Assembly: GCA_012934845.2 (NCBI GenBank)
Contig: WNNJ02000606.1
Span: forward strand, 62,001-126,000
Length of the DNA stretch: 64,000 nt
Direction of reading: 5' to 3'
Source: Pomphorhynchus laevis
Lineage: Eukaryota; Acanthocephala; Palaeacanthocephala; Echinorhynchida; Pomphorhynchidae
The notes under the pieces were generated by a model that did no database searches, was not told where the DNA came from, and saw only the letters and a list, made by a program, of their open reading frames with translations. This document shows, piece by piece, positions 44,268-57,900 of this stretch; position 1 is the first letter of the stretch, and each line of letters opens with the position of its first letter. The position numbers and the translations under genes are program-made.

Positions 44268-44927
44268 CCGAATTCAATTCCTACCTCTCTTCGCAAGCTA
44301 CAGCGTTGCTTTCGACAACCTATAAAGGTCGCATTTTCGATCCCACTCCGACAAAACTCAAGGTCCTAGCTAAACTGCTGAACCTCCCTAATCTCTCTTC
44401 CTTCGCCAGGCAGACCCTCTCGAATGAATACTGGCGCACCAGATATTAATCCCAGTTGAGTAGGGATAGGGCGAGCATTGCTCGTCTTAACCCTTCACAG
44501 TCTCCGTTTTGGAAAATATTCAAGAAAGAGAAGTTTGTTTGTTGGGAAGATATGGCTTTGGGTTAGATCAGTAGTAGAGGCCTTGATAAAGTTTTAGAGG
44601 AGTAACTATCCCTACACAACTATGGAGCCACACAATCTCCTCAACCAATCCCGCTTTGGGGTGACTTCAGGAGTAGGGATTTATCTGTCACGGATATTCT
44701 CAACTCTTAAGGTCCACTTCCGGGCACCTCCAAATCCGTCGCTCCACATTCTTCTCGTGTCTGTCAGCTTTTGACAGCCGATCAAAGAAGTGAGGTGGCC
44801 GTCACAATGCTATTAGCCTCCCCATCTAATGTGGCCGGCATCTATATAAGCAAAAGAGTTTTTATTCCAAAAAAGTCTCCGATCTCTTCTCCTAAAGACC
44901 TGCGATCCATCTCGATTTAAAATTCCC

Positions 44928-45521
44928 TTGTCTCGATCTATTTGTCTGGAATACAGTCATCAGCTAGCTGTGGCTGTTTTCCTTGATTTTTCCGCTGCAT
45001 TTGACCGTATCTCCATTCATTTTGTTATCTCTTCTCTCAGGTCCCTCGGGTTGCCTGCGAGAATTGTTAACAGAGTGGAGATCCTGTTGTTTACCAAGCG
45101 ATTTTACTATGAAGACGACCCTGATGCGCGTCAGTTCTACCCCATTACGGGTGTGCCTCAAGGTTCACCTCTTTCTCCTATCTTATATCTTGCTGCCTAC
45201 ATTAACCTATTTAAAATATTTAAACGCGAACAACGTCTAGTGGTGTACGCTGATGACACCACAGCCCTTTTCGCTGGACACAGGTGCAAAGATGTAGTCT
45301 CAGACATCAGCTGCTTCTTTTTAAGATTAAAAGACCAATTACCCAAATCCAATCTTGTTTTAAACTCTGCAAAATCGCAGGTGGTCGTCTTTCATGGCAC
45401 CCCTACAACAAAACAAAAACTTAAGAAATTAGCACTCTCTGCGCTCTCCTCCATATTTGCCTCTGAACCACTCCCTCGCTTCACAAGTCGAGTAAAATAC
45501 CTGGGTTCACCGTTTTGGTGA
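44928..45521 (+). pseudogene. LINE reverse transcriptase, palm
   Basis: 197 codons: motif A VAVFLDFSAAFDRI, motif B GVPQGSPLSPILY, motif C LVVYADDTTALF, then NSAKSQVVVF and VKYLGSPF. It ends at TGA 45519-45521, and homology continues in another frame to 45841 (LWGTWAISGLVLFSRGRPP). Confidence 0.85.
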
Positions 45522-45996
45522 ACTGGTCGGCGAAAGCTGACCTGGATAGACTTAAACGTATCCTGAAGAAAGCTAGGTGGGTCCTGAAACGTTCTTAGCA
45601 TCTGTCATTAAAAGGAAAAACCCAGGTGCGCCTTTGGGGTACCTGGGCTATCTCGGGATTAGTCTTATTTTCAAGAGGACGTCCCCCAGAGCAAAGACTA
45701 AGGTTTCTTAAGCTCCTCGTCTCTCGTTTACCCAGCATAGTCCGCACCGATTGGATTCTTCGGGGGGGGGGGTTGAAAGACCCTTGGTGGTATCACCGAA
45801 AAGCTGCGTGTTCGATATGTTGGGGGCTCAGATCCTCTTAAATTTGAGGCCGTAATAAGAATAGGACGACTAAGAAGTGACATTTTTGGACTGACTGCTC
45901 TTTTGACAGACATACTGTTATGACACTTATGACATTTGCTTCTTGCTTTTATTTGTTATTAATAAAGTCTTTATTTATTTAATTTCTTTGGAGTTT

Positions 45997-46330
45997 GTGA
46001 AAGTTAGTTTCATTCTGACATATCTGGTGATATGGTCACATTCCTTAATTTGTTCTCTACAGATCTGATCGAGCACATGGACGCGGTGGTAGATTTGCCT
46101 TCTATGTTCATGTTAATTTGACGGTTTGTTTGGCTGTAAAATTCATTGATGATCAATGTTTTGTCGGAGATCTACAATTGAGTATTACGTAATCTGGAAA
46201 TGCTGTTATGTTTAGCATATCGAAAAAAACTTTATGTTTAGCATATCGTGCCCCGGGTGCAGTATCGCTCGCTCCTTTTGATTTCCTTAAGAATATACAC
46301 AAGTTCCATAAATTTTTTAATTTTTAATTT
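45997..46330 (+). mobile_element. Old LINE endonuclease fragment, right part
   Basis: Continues the fragment broken at 42224: HSDISGDMVTFLN and then APGAVSLAPFDFLK (46255-46295). It ends where CR1 copy 5 starts. Confidence 0.5.
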
Positions 46331-46334
46331 TTAA

Positions 46335-48165
46335 ATTTCTTTTCCGTAATTCCTATATTGCTTTTCACTAGTATCATTTCAACCGACTATGTACCAAATG
46401 CAACTCCTTCTGATAGCATAAAGTCATCACTTCGTCCAACTATAAGTCTCTCTGGCATACTTCTAACTCAATTCATTCTCGCTTATCTCCGTCATGCAAC
46501 ATCAATCCCCATGATTATTCTTAATTTCTTCAGACCTAAGTATCCACGTTGCTCTCTCACAACCTCGTCTCCATTCCATCTCAATCTTCCCCGCATCCCC
46601 TCATCCTCCCAGAACTCTTTTATCTTCTCACTATCTCATCCGCTGAAGTCTTATTTGTCCTTATATTCTTGTCCAACAAAACCTCACCTGCCAATCCTCT
46701 GTATACTCCCATACTTTAATCCATATGCTCATCGATATCCCCTTTACTCACCACCTTTGTTTAACTCGTCTATCCGCAGTCGGATCTTCACACTGGAAAT
46801 CCGCCATCGTTCGTCCCCTCCATAAGAAATAATCACTCGACCCCTCACTTCCTTCTAGCTATCGCCCTATTTCATTCTTCCCTACTCGTTCTAAGCTCTT
46901 AGAACACCTTATTTTAATACAGATAAACATTTAGCACTCTTTATCAAATATAGACACTCTTTTCCAATCCGCTTTCCGCTCTAATCACTCCACAGAAATC
47001 GCATGCATGAAAGTTTACAACGAACTACTCATTTCTCGTGACAAGACTCTATATCGTGTTGTCATCTCCCTCGACCTCTCCTTCGCCTTCGACATCGTCG
47101 ACCACTCCATCCTCCAGCCTCACCATCGTTATGATGACTGCTTTTCTTCCTCTTCCGTAACATGGTTTGCCTCATATCTATCCGTCCGTTCTTTTCGTGT
47201 ATGTTCAAATTCATAATCCTCCCTTCCCTATTTTCTGCGGGGTCACATAAGGTTCAGTTCTAGGTCTCCTGCTTTTCTCTATTCTACTTGGCGATATCTC
47301 TCCGTTTATAAAATCATACTCCTTTAACGTCATGCAATACGCCGATGGCATCCTCATCTATGATAATGCACCCGCCCATCACATACACGATATTTGCATG
47401 TTTGCCGCTAACTATCTTTCTTCTATCTACAAACGTTTCATCTTCATCTTGTTCTAAACATCGACAAGTCCAAAATAATGAAAATCCTTCCCCGTCATCC
47501 TAACATATCTTAGGCTTCCATTTCGATGATCACCTTTCCCTAAACATTTCGTCCGTGACAAGGTCCGCTCGTCTAAATTAATTCTTCATGACATCCGCCG
47601 TATCCGCCCCTTTATCGACTTCCGTTCTTGTATGTATCTTCTTTCATCGCTTCTTTTCCCTAAAATCGATTACTGCTTCAGCATTTACGCCAATTCTCTA
47701 AAATCCATCATTCCTACCCCTAGAACGCATCATCGACTCCGCCGTTTGAGTGCTCCTACGTCTCCGTCGCTTTGACCACACATCCACATATCTTGCCCAA
47801 CTCTCCTGGCCCACCATCCACATCCGCATCAAACTCCGCCTTCTTCTCATTACTTTTCGTCTCATCGCTGTCGGCTCCCCATCGTTCATCAACCTTCCTT
47901 TCTTAGACGACACTCACCCCACCTCTCTATCACTGCGTTCCCGTCATTCTCTCTTACTCCACGTTCCCAATTATTCCAACAACTATGGTCTCCGATCCTT
48001 CCCCGTCGCCGCTCTACTTGCCTGGAATCAGCTCCTTCTCGACGTCAGCTGCGCTACCTCCTTTATCACATTTAATTACCTCCTCCGTTCACACCTTCTA
48101 AACACATGATTTACATTTTTGTTTTGTTGTGGTCATGTAAGCGTGCGCCGGCACGCATTTGATAC
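46335..48165 (+). mobile_element. CR1-group LINE, copy 5 (5'-truncated, old)
   Basis: Homology starts at ttccgtaattcctatattgc, within the linker before reverse transcriptase, and runs to the 3' hairpin (gtgcgccggcac). Fragments include LDLSFAFDIVDHS (motif A, about 47075) and, in 47750-48109, [19 protein letters not shown]. Many stops and small deletions. Confidence 0.8.
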
Positions 48166-48969
48166 GTAAAATTAAATCATTTTTTACTAAGATTAATAAT
48201 ATATAGTCAATTCAGATACCTCCATACGGTGTACAAGATTAATCACAGGATGTCCAAGTTTAGTTGTTATAAGAACATATTGTTTTTATATTCCTCAATC
48301 TAAATTATTTATTCTCAATTAAGTTATTTATCAATTAAGTTATTTTTTTCAATGGTATAAAAATATTTCTGATTCATATTTTGTTTTCATTTAATTGCTT
48401 TTTCGTTTAATTATCTGTTTTACAGTTATTGTTAATAACTCTATATTTATTTGTATTGTTAATTATTTGTTAATCATCTGTTTAACTCAATTTAATTGCT
48501 CTTTCTGTAACATAAAGAGCAATTAAATTGAAAGGAAATATAAATTTATAAAATATAATATATTTATAATATAATATATTTACAATTGCTATTTATTAAA
48601 TACAAATAGTAATTGGCTATATTATAATTGAGATGTAATTTTTAAAGAATTTGATAATAAATTAATTATTTTCTCATTTATTAAAAATGTAAATTTGTTA
48701 GCACAATATTGAAATTTTCTACAATAAGATCGAAATAAGTTCAATATTTCTACAAATTCAAAAATTATACAATCAAATTTAAACTTTACGAGCAGTAGTA
48801 ATCTAATTTTTGTTTGTTTTTCTTGAATTCGTAATTGTTTCGGATTTTTAAAATTACAATTTTTCAATGGTCAAATTTTTAAATACTAATTTTTAAAATG
48901 TTTTAGAAAAACAATTTTTGTCTTGTTATAAACAAAATTAAAAGTAATGAACCAATCATATATTCAGTA
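48166..48969. other. AT-rich region upstream of the V-ATPase C gene
   Basis: No gene. It may hold the promoter, but I see no reliable core element in such AT-rich DNA. Confidence 0.45.
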
Positions 48970-51900
48970 ATGTTCAAATTCAATCAATCACAAGTCACCG
49001 GTTCAAACGAACTTCTCATTCTATCAATTCCAAATGAAGATATGACAGCAGAAGAATCTTGGAATAGGCTTGTAGAATCCACGCAAAAATCGAATGCTTG
49101 TTTATCGTTTAATTTTCGCTTTAATATTCCAGAACTAAAGGTAATCGTTAGATTTGATACCACCAAAGTTTACTGTTTCTTTAAGGATATAGGTGGGAAC
49201 TTTGGATCAGCTTGTTGGCTTAATTGATGACCTTCATAAAACCGATGACATGGCCGAAAGGTTTTACATTGTGTATTTGGCAAAAATTTCCATAAATAAT
49301 CAGAACTCAGAATACTTGACGTTAATAGACTAAGAAAGATACGGTTTCTTAATGCAGTTTTTGAATGTCTTCAATTCTAAGATAAACGATTAGTGGTCAA
49401 AAGTATAATAGAGACGAATTTAATTTGAAATTAAATTTTGCCGAGAAGATGGATTTATTACTAATTATTTTGTAGAATAAAATTGAATCAAGCCATTTTA
49501 AAAAGATGGATTTGCATACATTTGATTATATCATGACCTTATAATATATCTTATTATATTTTTTCATATAATTTGTAAATCGGGTTTTGAACTACCGATA
49601 TATTTGGATAGATTTCACATAATTTGACTATCACTAAACATAATTTGACATAACTATTGATATATTTGGAACGGGATCTACATCATTTGGTTTAGAATTG
49701 AACCGTAGTCTATTAGATATTCAAACCGACTTCTGGTTATTTTAAATGTTCGGTTTTTGTTTTTCAATTCATGTCACATTATTTGCAGGGTGTGCCGCAA
49801 AATTGTTTCTTACTTCGAAACCGTATTGGGTCAAGAAAAGGATTCACTGAGTGAAAATTTGGTTGTGGGAAGTAACCGTAAGTGTTATAGCTATTAGTTA
49901 GAATAAACTACCGTTTAAATTTAGGTGATCCCTTTACTTATGTGACAAAATTTAAATGGGATGATGCTCGATTTCCTACAAGACTCCCTTTACAGTCGCT
50001 TGAAGCTATGATATTGAAGGTAATTCACTTTTGATTTGGATCTTTCCAGAGTAACACTTACTCCTACAGATTTTAAAAAAAGATTTTATATGATATTTAT
50101 ATTATATTTTAATATTAAAATTAAATTTGAAATTTTGATATTTTGTAATATCAAAATTCATTAATGAATTTAATATTTTGTAATTAAATAATTATGTTAG
50201 TTTTAATCAAAGACATTTAAAAAATATTATTTTATAGGATTACGACTTTTTCGTAACACACAAGATGAAGATAAACCGACGTTTAACGGTTTTTGTATTA
50301 TCCAAAGTTTTTATGGGTTATTCAAGATTATTCATATTGTTGTAGTAGATTAAAAATCTTCAATTATTTGCATGATTTATTTTTACTTTATATATCATCA
50401 TATAATATATTAATATTATTAATATCATATATCCTAATATAATTAATATGTAATCATAATATATTATATTAATATTTACTGTAATGGTATAAAATTGCAT
50501 AACAGCTACTGAAACAATTCTTCATGATGAATTAATAAAATGGTGTATTCCAAATAAGATGTATTTTTTGTTCTTTGAACTAACCGATTTGTAGCTGTTA
50601 TTTCCTGAAATGGTATAAAAATTAACAGCGTTTAAAAACCACCGAAACAATTCCTGATTATGAATACAGTTGTGTTCGAAAATTTGAATACCCTTTTTTA
50701 TTATATACACCTTTTTTAAATACAATCAAAAATATAATATTTTAATAAAATATTATTATATATATTTAAAAATATAAATATTTTTTATTTGAAATACCCT
50801 TTTTGATTTTGTTTAAATAAAATTTTGATTGTCCAGCTGTTTTTCATACAATTTTTGGGCATTTAGCATCTTTAATATTATTGATATTATTTTATAATAT
50901 ATTTTATATTATTTTATATTATAAATGTATTCTAATATAATTAATTATAAAATAATATAATTAATTTTAATTATATTTAATATATTATCATATCATTCAA
51001 CTTAATCATGATATCCACTTCTAGGAATATAGATCCCTGACATGTTGATATAATGAGTTATCCCCGACACATTGTAATGAGTCATCCCTGACCCGATGAC
51101 TCATTGCTGTCGGGCTATGTCCTTCATAATACTTCCATAATTAACGATGACCCAATGCATAATTCACTAGATCACGTTCAAGAGGCTAGCACGAAGAACT
51201 TTTTAAAAGTTATCCATCTGTATATACCTAGTGAAGTTTTTGAGAATTTAAGCAACGTTTGTGATAAATCTTGTGATGTAAATCTCGTCGATGTAACTTA
51301 TAAGGTCACCAAAAACTATCATAGCGTACGCGATTGTAAACGTGTTGTTTAAGCTCGTCACTTTCTGATTCCTCATAGATAATTCGTTAACTTAAGCATT
51401 CAAAGTTATCTAAAATAAGTTTTTTAGTCTTCCAGGTATGAGTTTAATAAAGATAGTAAAAAATTCAAAAAACAGACCCCGTTTCCCGTCTCGTAATAGG
51501 TGTGTCATAATTGCAAACATATCAGAATTAAAAGCAGATGACGCAGGAAGACGCATAACTTACGATACTAATAATTTTAAACCAATTTGCATATAAACGG
51601 TAGTTTTATAAAAACAATCGTGCGCCACGGACATAAAACAATAAAAACCAATCCGCGTTAGACTAAAGTAATCTTAAAAATAATAAACAATTATTTAGAT
51701 TCTAAAACTATCTAGTAGGTCTTATAATTCGTAATCCAACGTGTATGTCATGCCTGATAAACAGCCATACAATAAAACGGAATAATATAACTTTACAGAA
51801 AGTTTACAAAGAGGAGGTGGCTCGGTTTTTCAATGGCGGCTTGTGCAACATGTTCGTTGGAAAGTAACCAATATTTAGAACTCGAAAATACAACTAAACG

Positions 51901-54900
51901 TATCCATTGCCTTCCGCATTCGTCTTGTATCATCGATAAAGAATGTCAGAATTCTAAAAAAGTGAGCAGTTTTTGTTACCTGAAAATACTTTAAACTAAT
52001 ATTCAGCGAATATTAAACACGATTGGTAGTTTGACCGCTTTTTTACATGCTTATGCTTGGGATATCATTCTAATTACAGAAACTTGGTTAAACGGTTTAA
52101 AATGTGAATTTCACTGTTCAGAAAACTCTGCTACATTCTTTGGTGATCGAACTGACCGAAATTGCGGTGGTGTATGTGCTTTTATACATTTAGATGCTAA
52201 TCTGAATCAAATTACCATTTCTAAAGGATCCTTTACAGGGGTATAATTTGTTGCCTTTAGCTATCAAAGAATAACGATATAATATGGATCCTCCCTCGTA
52301 AACCAAACATATCTTCTCCCACTGTATCTTTTGCCTCATCGATCATTCCCATAGTACACAATCTCACTTTCTTAGGCTTCCATTTCGATGATCACCTTTT
52401 CCTTAAATCCTTCGTCCGCAACAAGGTCCGCTCGTCTAGCTTAATTCTCCGTGACATCCGCCGTATCCGCCCCTCCCTAATCGACTTTCGTTCTTGTATG
52501 TCTCTTCTTTCATCGCTCCTTTTCCCTAAAATCGATTACTGCCTTAGCCTTTTGGCCAATTCTCCAAAATCCATCATCTTACCCCTACAACGAATAATCC
52601 GTCGCTTTGACCACATATCAACATACATTGCCCAGCTATCCTGGCCCACCATCCACATCCGCATCAAACTCCGCCTTCTTCTCGTAACTTTTCGTCTCAT
52701 CGCTGTCGGCTCCCCATCGTTCATCAACCTTCCTTTCTTAGACGACACTCGCCCCACCTCACTATCGCTGCGTTCCCGTCATACCCTCTTACTCCACGTT
52801 CCCAATTACTCCGACAACTATGGTCTCCGATCCTTTCTCGTCGCCGCCTCACTCGCCTGGAATCAACTCCCTCTCGACGTTCGCCGCGCTCCCTCCTTTA
52901 TCGCATTCAAACACCTTCTCCGTTCACACCTTCTCGACACATTACTAGCATTTTTGTTTTGTTGTGGTCATGTAAGCGTTCGCTGGCACGCATTTGCCAC
53001 GTTAAAATAAATCTTTTTTTTAACGATAATATATTGTTCTCTCTATAAATAGTTCTTGTGTACTGCTTTCCTAATGTCAGCAAGAACACGATCTCCACTA
53101 ACACAGTATTAATGTCGATTATCTCCTCTATTTATTCTGATAATGACTGCATACTTATTTCCTGTTATTTTAACCATATTCTTTACCAAATCGATTACAT
53201 ACAATCCATAAATTCGGCTCCTATTGCTAATTCTGATCACAACTATATGCTAATATGTCCTTCAAATAAAATTTCTAGACTTTATAAATGATTGTAATAC
53301 CAATCATTTTCCAGAGAAAAATTCAAAATGTTTGTATTAAATTCAACAACATTTATCATTGTTGCATACTCAAGCAAGTTCACTTACAATCTTCGAAATC
53401 TTAAATGAGGCATTTAAACGGATTCCTCACAAAACAAATTTCATAAGTTCTAGTAATCCGGTATGGACTACAGATGCAAGTAATAAGGATAAGGCTTTCA
53501 GAAAAGGTCAATTGAGCACGGTGTACATTTTAAATGCTAAAATGCGGGATATGACTAACAAAGCTCGAGTACATTATTTTAAAAATGAATTGGGAAGTGA
53601 CGTATCACGAAAATTTTGGAAAGATGCAGATTCGCTAAATCTATGTAATAGTTACTTGGTGTTTGAGTCCTTTAATACTGAATATCTACGTACTATTTTT
53701 AATGTTCTTAATGCACATATTGCTGGTTCGGAAAGTGTTTATGTATGTGATGTAATTAAGCCGTCCACCTTTGACAATTCTGACATCCTAATGAACCTGT
53801 AGAGATTAATATCGATATTTGGAAGTTATATCCATTCAAGTCTGTTGGATCTGGATTTCCTTACCTAGCTTTGATACTAATCGCAGATCTTATTTCAAGT
53901 CATCTAGCTAGCGCATTTTCAGATGTTATTCGTATGAATTTAAAATAATCAAAGATTTTGTTGGTTCCTAAAGGCAAAACATCTATCTCGCCTAGTAATG
54001 TTATACGTTTTTCTCTAATCCCAGCATGTGCAAAACCCTTAGAAATGTATATTTTAATAATTTCTCAACTGTGCCAACATATCAATTAGCTCTAACCAAC
54101 TTTAATTCGCGTCGTTTCCCAGTAGATTGGACATGTTTTTAAAAACAAATAAAAACATTCTGCGGTGTTTTTTTGTTGTTTAGGTTATGCGAAATTTTAC
54201 ATTTTATAGCAAAACGTAATGAACGTGAATCTTATCGAGAAAATCGGAAGCGGACACTTTCAACCACTCCCTACCTTCACAAGTCGAGTAAAATACCTGG
54301 GGTTCACCAGGCATTTTGTTGGTAAACTCCAACAAATCGCAGGTAGCCGTCTTTCATGGGGTCCTTGTCACCAAAAAGAAGCTTAAAAGACTAGCATTTT
54401 TGCACTTTCCTTCATTTTGCAGCCTCAAGCACTACCTATTTTTACGAGTCGAGTAAAATATCTGGGGTACACAGTTACGGTGAGCAGATCGGCAAAAGCT
54501 AACTGGATCGACTAAAACGTATTACGAAGGGAGCTAGGTAAGGTCTGAAACAGACGCAGCATCTGTCATTGAATGGGAAAACCAAAGTACGCCTCTGGGG
54601 GAATTGGGCTATCTCGGGATTAGTCTTCTTTTCAAGAGGACGTCCCTAAGAGCAAATACTAAGGTTTCTCAAGCTCCTCGTCTCGCGATTACCGAGCATA
54701 GTTCGCCCCAATTGGATTCTTCGGGGGGGGGGTGAAAGACCCCGGGTGGTTTAGTCGTAAAGCGGCGTGTTGGATTGTTGGAGGGCTCAGATCCCACTGG
54801 ACCTGAGGCCGTAATATAGGCCTCAGGTCCTATATTTGGCTGTTTTTATATTTTTTAAGAATAGACGTAATGAACGTGAATATTATCGATAAAATCGCAT

Positions 54901-57900
54901 CGTTTTGTATCAACTAAAGCTGTAACAAAAGCGGACAAAAACACTCATGGAGATCGCACATACCGAGAAATTCAGAAAAATTTTTTAATTTTCGGCAATT
55001 AACAATTGATTTTTTTTCTTCGGTAATTGATTTTTTGCAAGCTATACTTTGTGTACGATGACATTTGCGTGAAGTAATTTATTTTGGAAATTTGTTTCGA
55101 AATGGTCGATTCAAATTCAAAAATATTTAGAGTTTTTATGAACTTAGTAAACGTAAACTTGATTTTTTAATTTGAATGCTAAATTTAATTAATTTTTATA
55201 TTTCCCTTAAAATATATTAAAATTATTTAATCCGACATTTTAAATTATGTAAAATTTTAAGGTTTTTACAATATACTTTACCAGTGACTGTATTTAGAGA
55301 ATAGGTCAAATAGAAAGTGAACTAAAATCTCGAAGCACTACGTTCGATGCTGTCAATCAGCAAATTCAAGCCGAATCAAAAGCTCAGCAGTTAGTCACTT
55401 TAGACCAAATTAATTTAAACGATAATTTAAGCTTGTTAATATTATAGTATACTTGTTAAATTATCAATAATTTACCACACTTATAATGAATTGTTAACAA
55501 ATGTATCTGCAGATGTCATTACATTGTTGTTAACTCATTGAATAACTTGTGGATAACTCGTCCATATTTTGTAATAATTTGCCTTATTTGTTGTTTACTT
55601 CTATTTGTTATTTATTATCTGGCAATTTAAATGGACCATTCGTTTAAAACTAGAGAAAATTCGTTTCCCATTCGAATTATTACAAGAAGGCGAGGAAACA
55701 GGAATATTTATTTGATTACAAAAATCCAATATTTCGACGTCACTACGGCACGTCATCTTCAGGGTTGTAATTAGCTGGAACACTTATAAATTTTCTTTTT
55801 TTATAAGTGTTCTAGCTAATTACAATCCTGAAGATGACGTGCCGTAGGGCCGTCGAAATATTGGATTTTTCTAATCAAATAAATATTCCTGTTTCCTCGC
55901 CTTCTTGTAATAATTCGGATTAACGAAACGAATTTTCTCTAATTTTTGTTATTTTTAAAACTTATTTATAAAACTGATACACAATTATATACAGTCAGTT
56001 GTTCAACTGATATGAACTATAAATTACCACTTAATCAATTTTAACACTTACCACTCAATATCACTTAATCATTTATCACTTAATTAGTGATTTTAAATCA
56101 GAGCTTTATAAATAGTGGTAATTCTCATGCATTTTTTAAAACTAAATTTTTATTTTATCATCATCAATCTGTAAAATCAAACGATTAAGCATGTGTTTAA
56201 CTGCAATCGTAAAACAAAATTGGACTATTCATTGACATCTTTAAACAAGATAATTTAATTCAATAAAAGCTAAAACATTTTTTTATCAATTTTTTAACTG
56301 CGAATAAGCGATTTCAAACTTTAAATGAGATTCTAAACTTAAATACAAACTTTAATACAATAAAAGCTAAAAATAGTCAAAAAAATTTTTTAATCGAAAT
56401 TTGATTAAATAGCCTTTAACTAAATTAAATTTTAAACAAATATATTATATGGAATATTATATATATATTATATTTATGGAGTCCAAAAACAAAAGATATT
56501 TCGTTTTAGCAGCTTTTTCGATATTCTACTAGATGGAGACAGCAGACTCCGAAACATTTAAATAATTAAACTCTTGTTCGTCAATCTTTTAAATGTTTAT
56601 TTTAAAAATATATATTTTATTTGAATACTTTTATTTTAAATTGTGTATCCAGTGAAACAAATTAACTGTTGCGTTTTAATCAATTATTATTAACTAAGCA
56701 CTAATAAAATAATCTAACCTACTAATAAAATAGTATGTACGTAATAATTTAAAAGATCTAGCTCAATGAAATAAATTATTATCAATTTTAATATTTTTAT
56801 TTCTTAATTATCATGTTAATATTATATCAATTTAATATAATTTGTTAATATAATTTATATTGTAATTATTATAATTATATTTTAATTATTAATTACATAA
56901 TTATATTTACATTTAAATTAAAATACGATTTTCAAATGTATTCATAATAGATAAAGTTGTCAACTCTATGTGTCTTAAGATATGATTGCTATCACAATTA
57001 AAGCAATTTTATATTTAGAGGAAATTTACTTACAAAGGATGTATCTGATTTTGTAAAGGCCTCGGATTTTATTTTGGGTTCGGAATCTATGAAAACATGC
57101 TTGGTATGTGTAAATAGAGGATCATATCAGACCTGGTATGATTCTTATGAAACCTTGAGCACTATGGTTGTGCCACGATCGACAAAACTAATTGCCGAAG
57201 ACAACGATTATGGTCTATATACTGTTGTGATATTTAGAAAAATTGAGGATTCATTTGTGTATGCTTGTCGGCAGAAAGGGTAATTAAAAGGTTTTATTTG
57301 ATATTTTAGCGAAGTATCAAATAAATTTGTTTTTCAATATTCTTAAAATTTTTTAATAATAACAAGAGCGCTTCATCGAATCGTTTTTGACTAAGTTGAA
57401 TTAGCCATTTTCTAAGGTGAATAAACATTTTCTGTTGATATCATTTTAATATAAAATGAATTATTTTTAAAAAATAATCACTTTATCCTCTGCTTTTGCC
57501 TGAATTGCATCAACTGATGGTTATAACTGATGACTAATAATTGGAGATATTTAGTTCTAAACTCATTGAGGTCATGAGCTATAAGGCAAAATATAAGTCT
57601 AACAAAACACAATATTTTGGTTTACAAATTTTCAAAATAGCAACTAACATGTTCACAATTATAATAAATACTAAACCCACAATCTTCTTCCATTTCAACT
57701 ATATAGTTATTACAGGAACGAAGCAGAAATTATCCTTTATTGACAAGACAGCGGTTCCATAGTACTGACAAATTTGATAATAAATACTAAACCCACAATC
57801 TTTCATTTAAAAGATATTTTCTTCTTCTTCGTTCCTGTAATAACTATATGTTCACAATTATGTTAATCAAATAAGCACAATATATTCCGCAAAATATGCA

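Larger units (their letters stand above)
42225..45980 (+). mobile_element. Jockey/I-group LINE, plus copy
   Basis: A 3756-bp insertion with a perfect 16-bp target-site duplication AATTTCTTTGGAGTTT at 42209-42224 and 45981-45996. Order: ORF1 (42244-42663), zinc knuckles (42917-43414), endonuclease (43516-44267), linker, reverse transcriptase (44928-45521), C-terminal domain (to about 45841) and a ttta-repeat tail. Several frame breaks separate these. It sits inside the endonuclease region of an older LINE. Confidence 0.9.

Noticed and set aside
57074-57283. Separate small gene
   Set aside because: It is exon 6 of the V-ATPase C homologue; homology starts upstream of its ATG and a donor site ends it.
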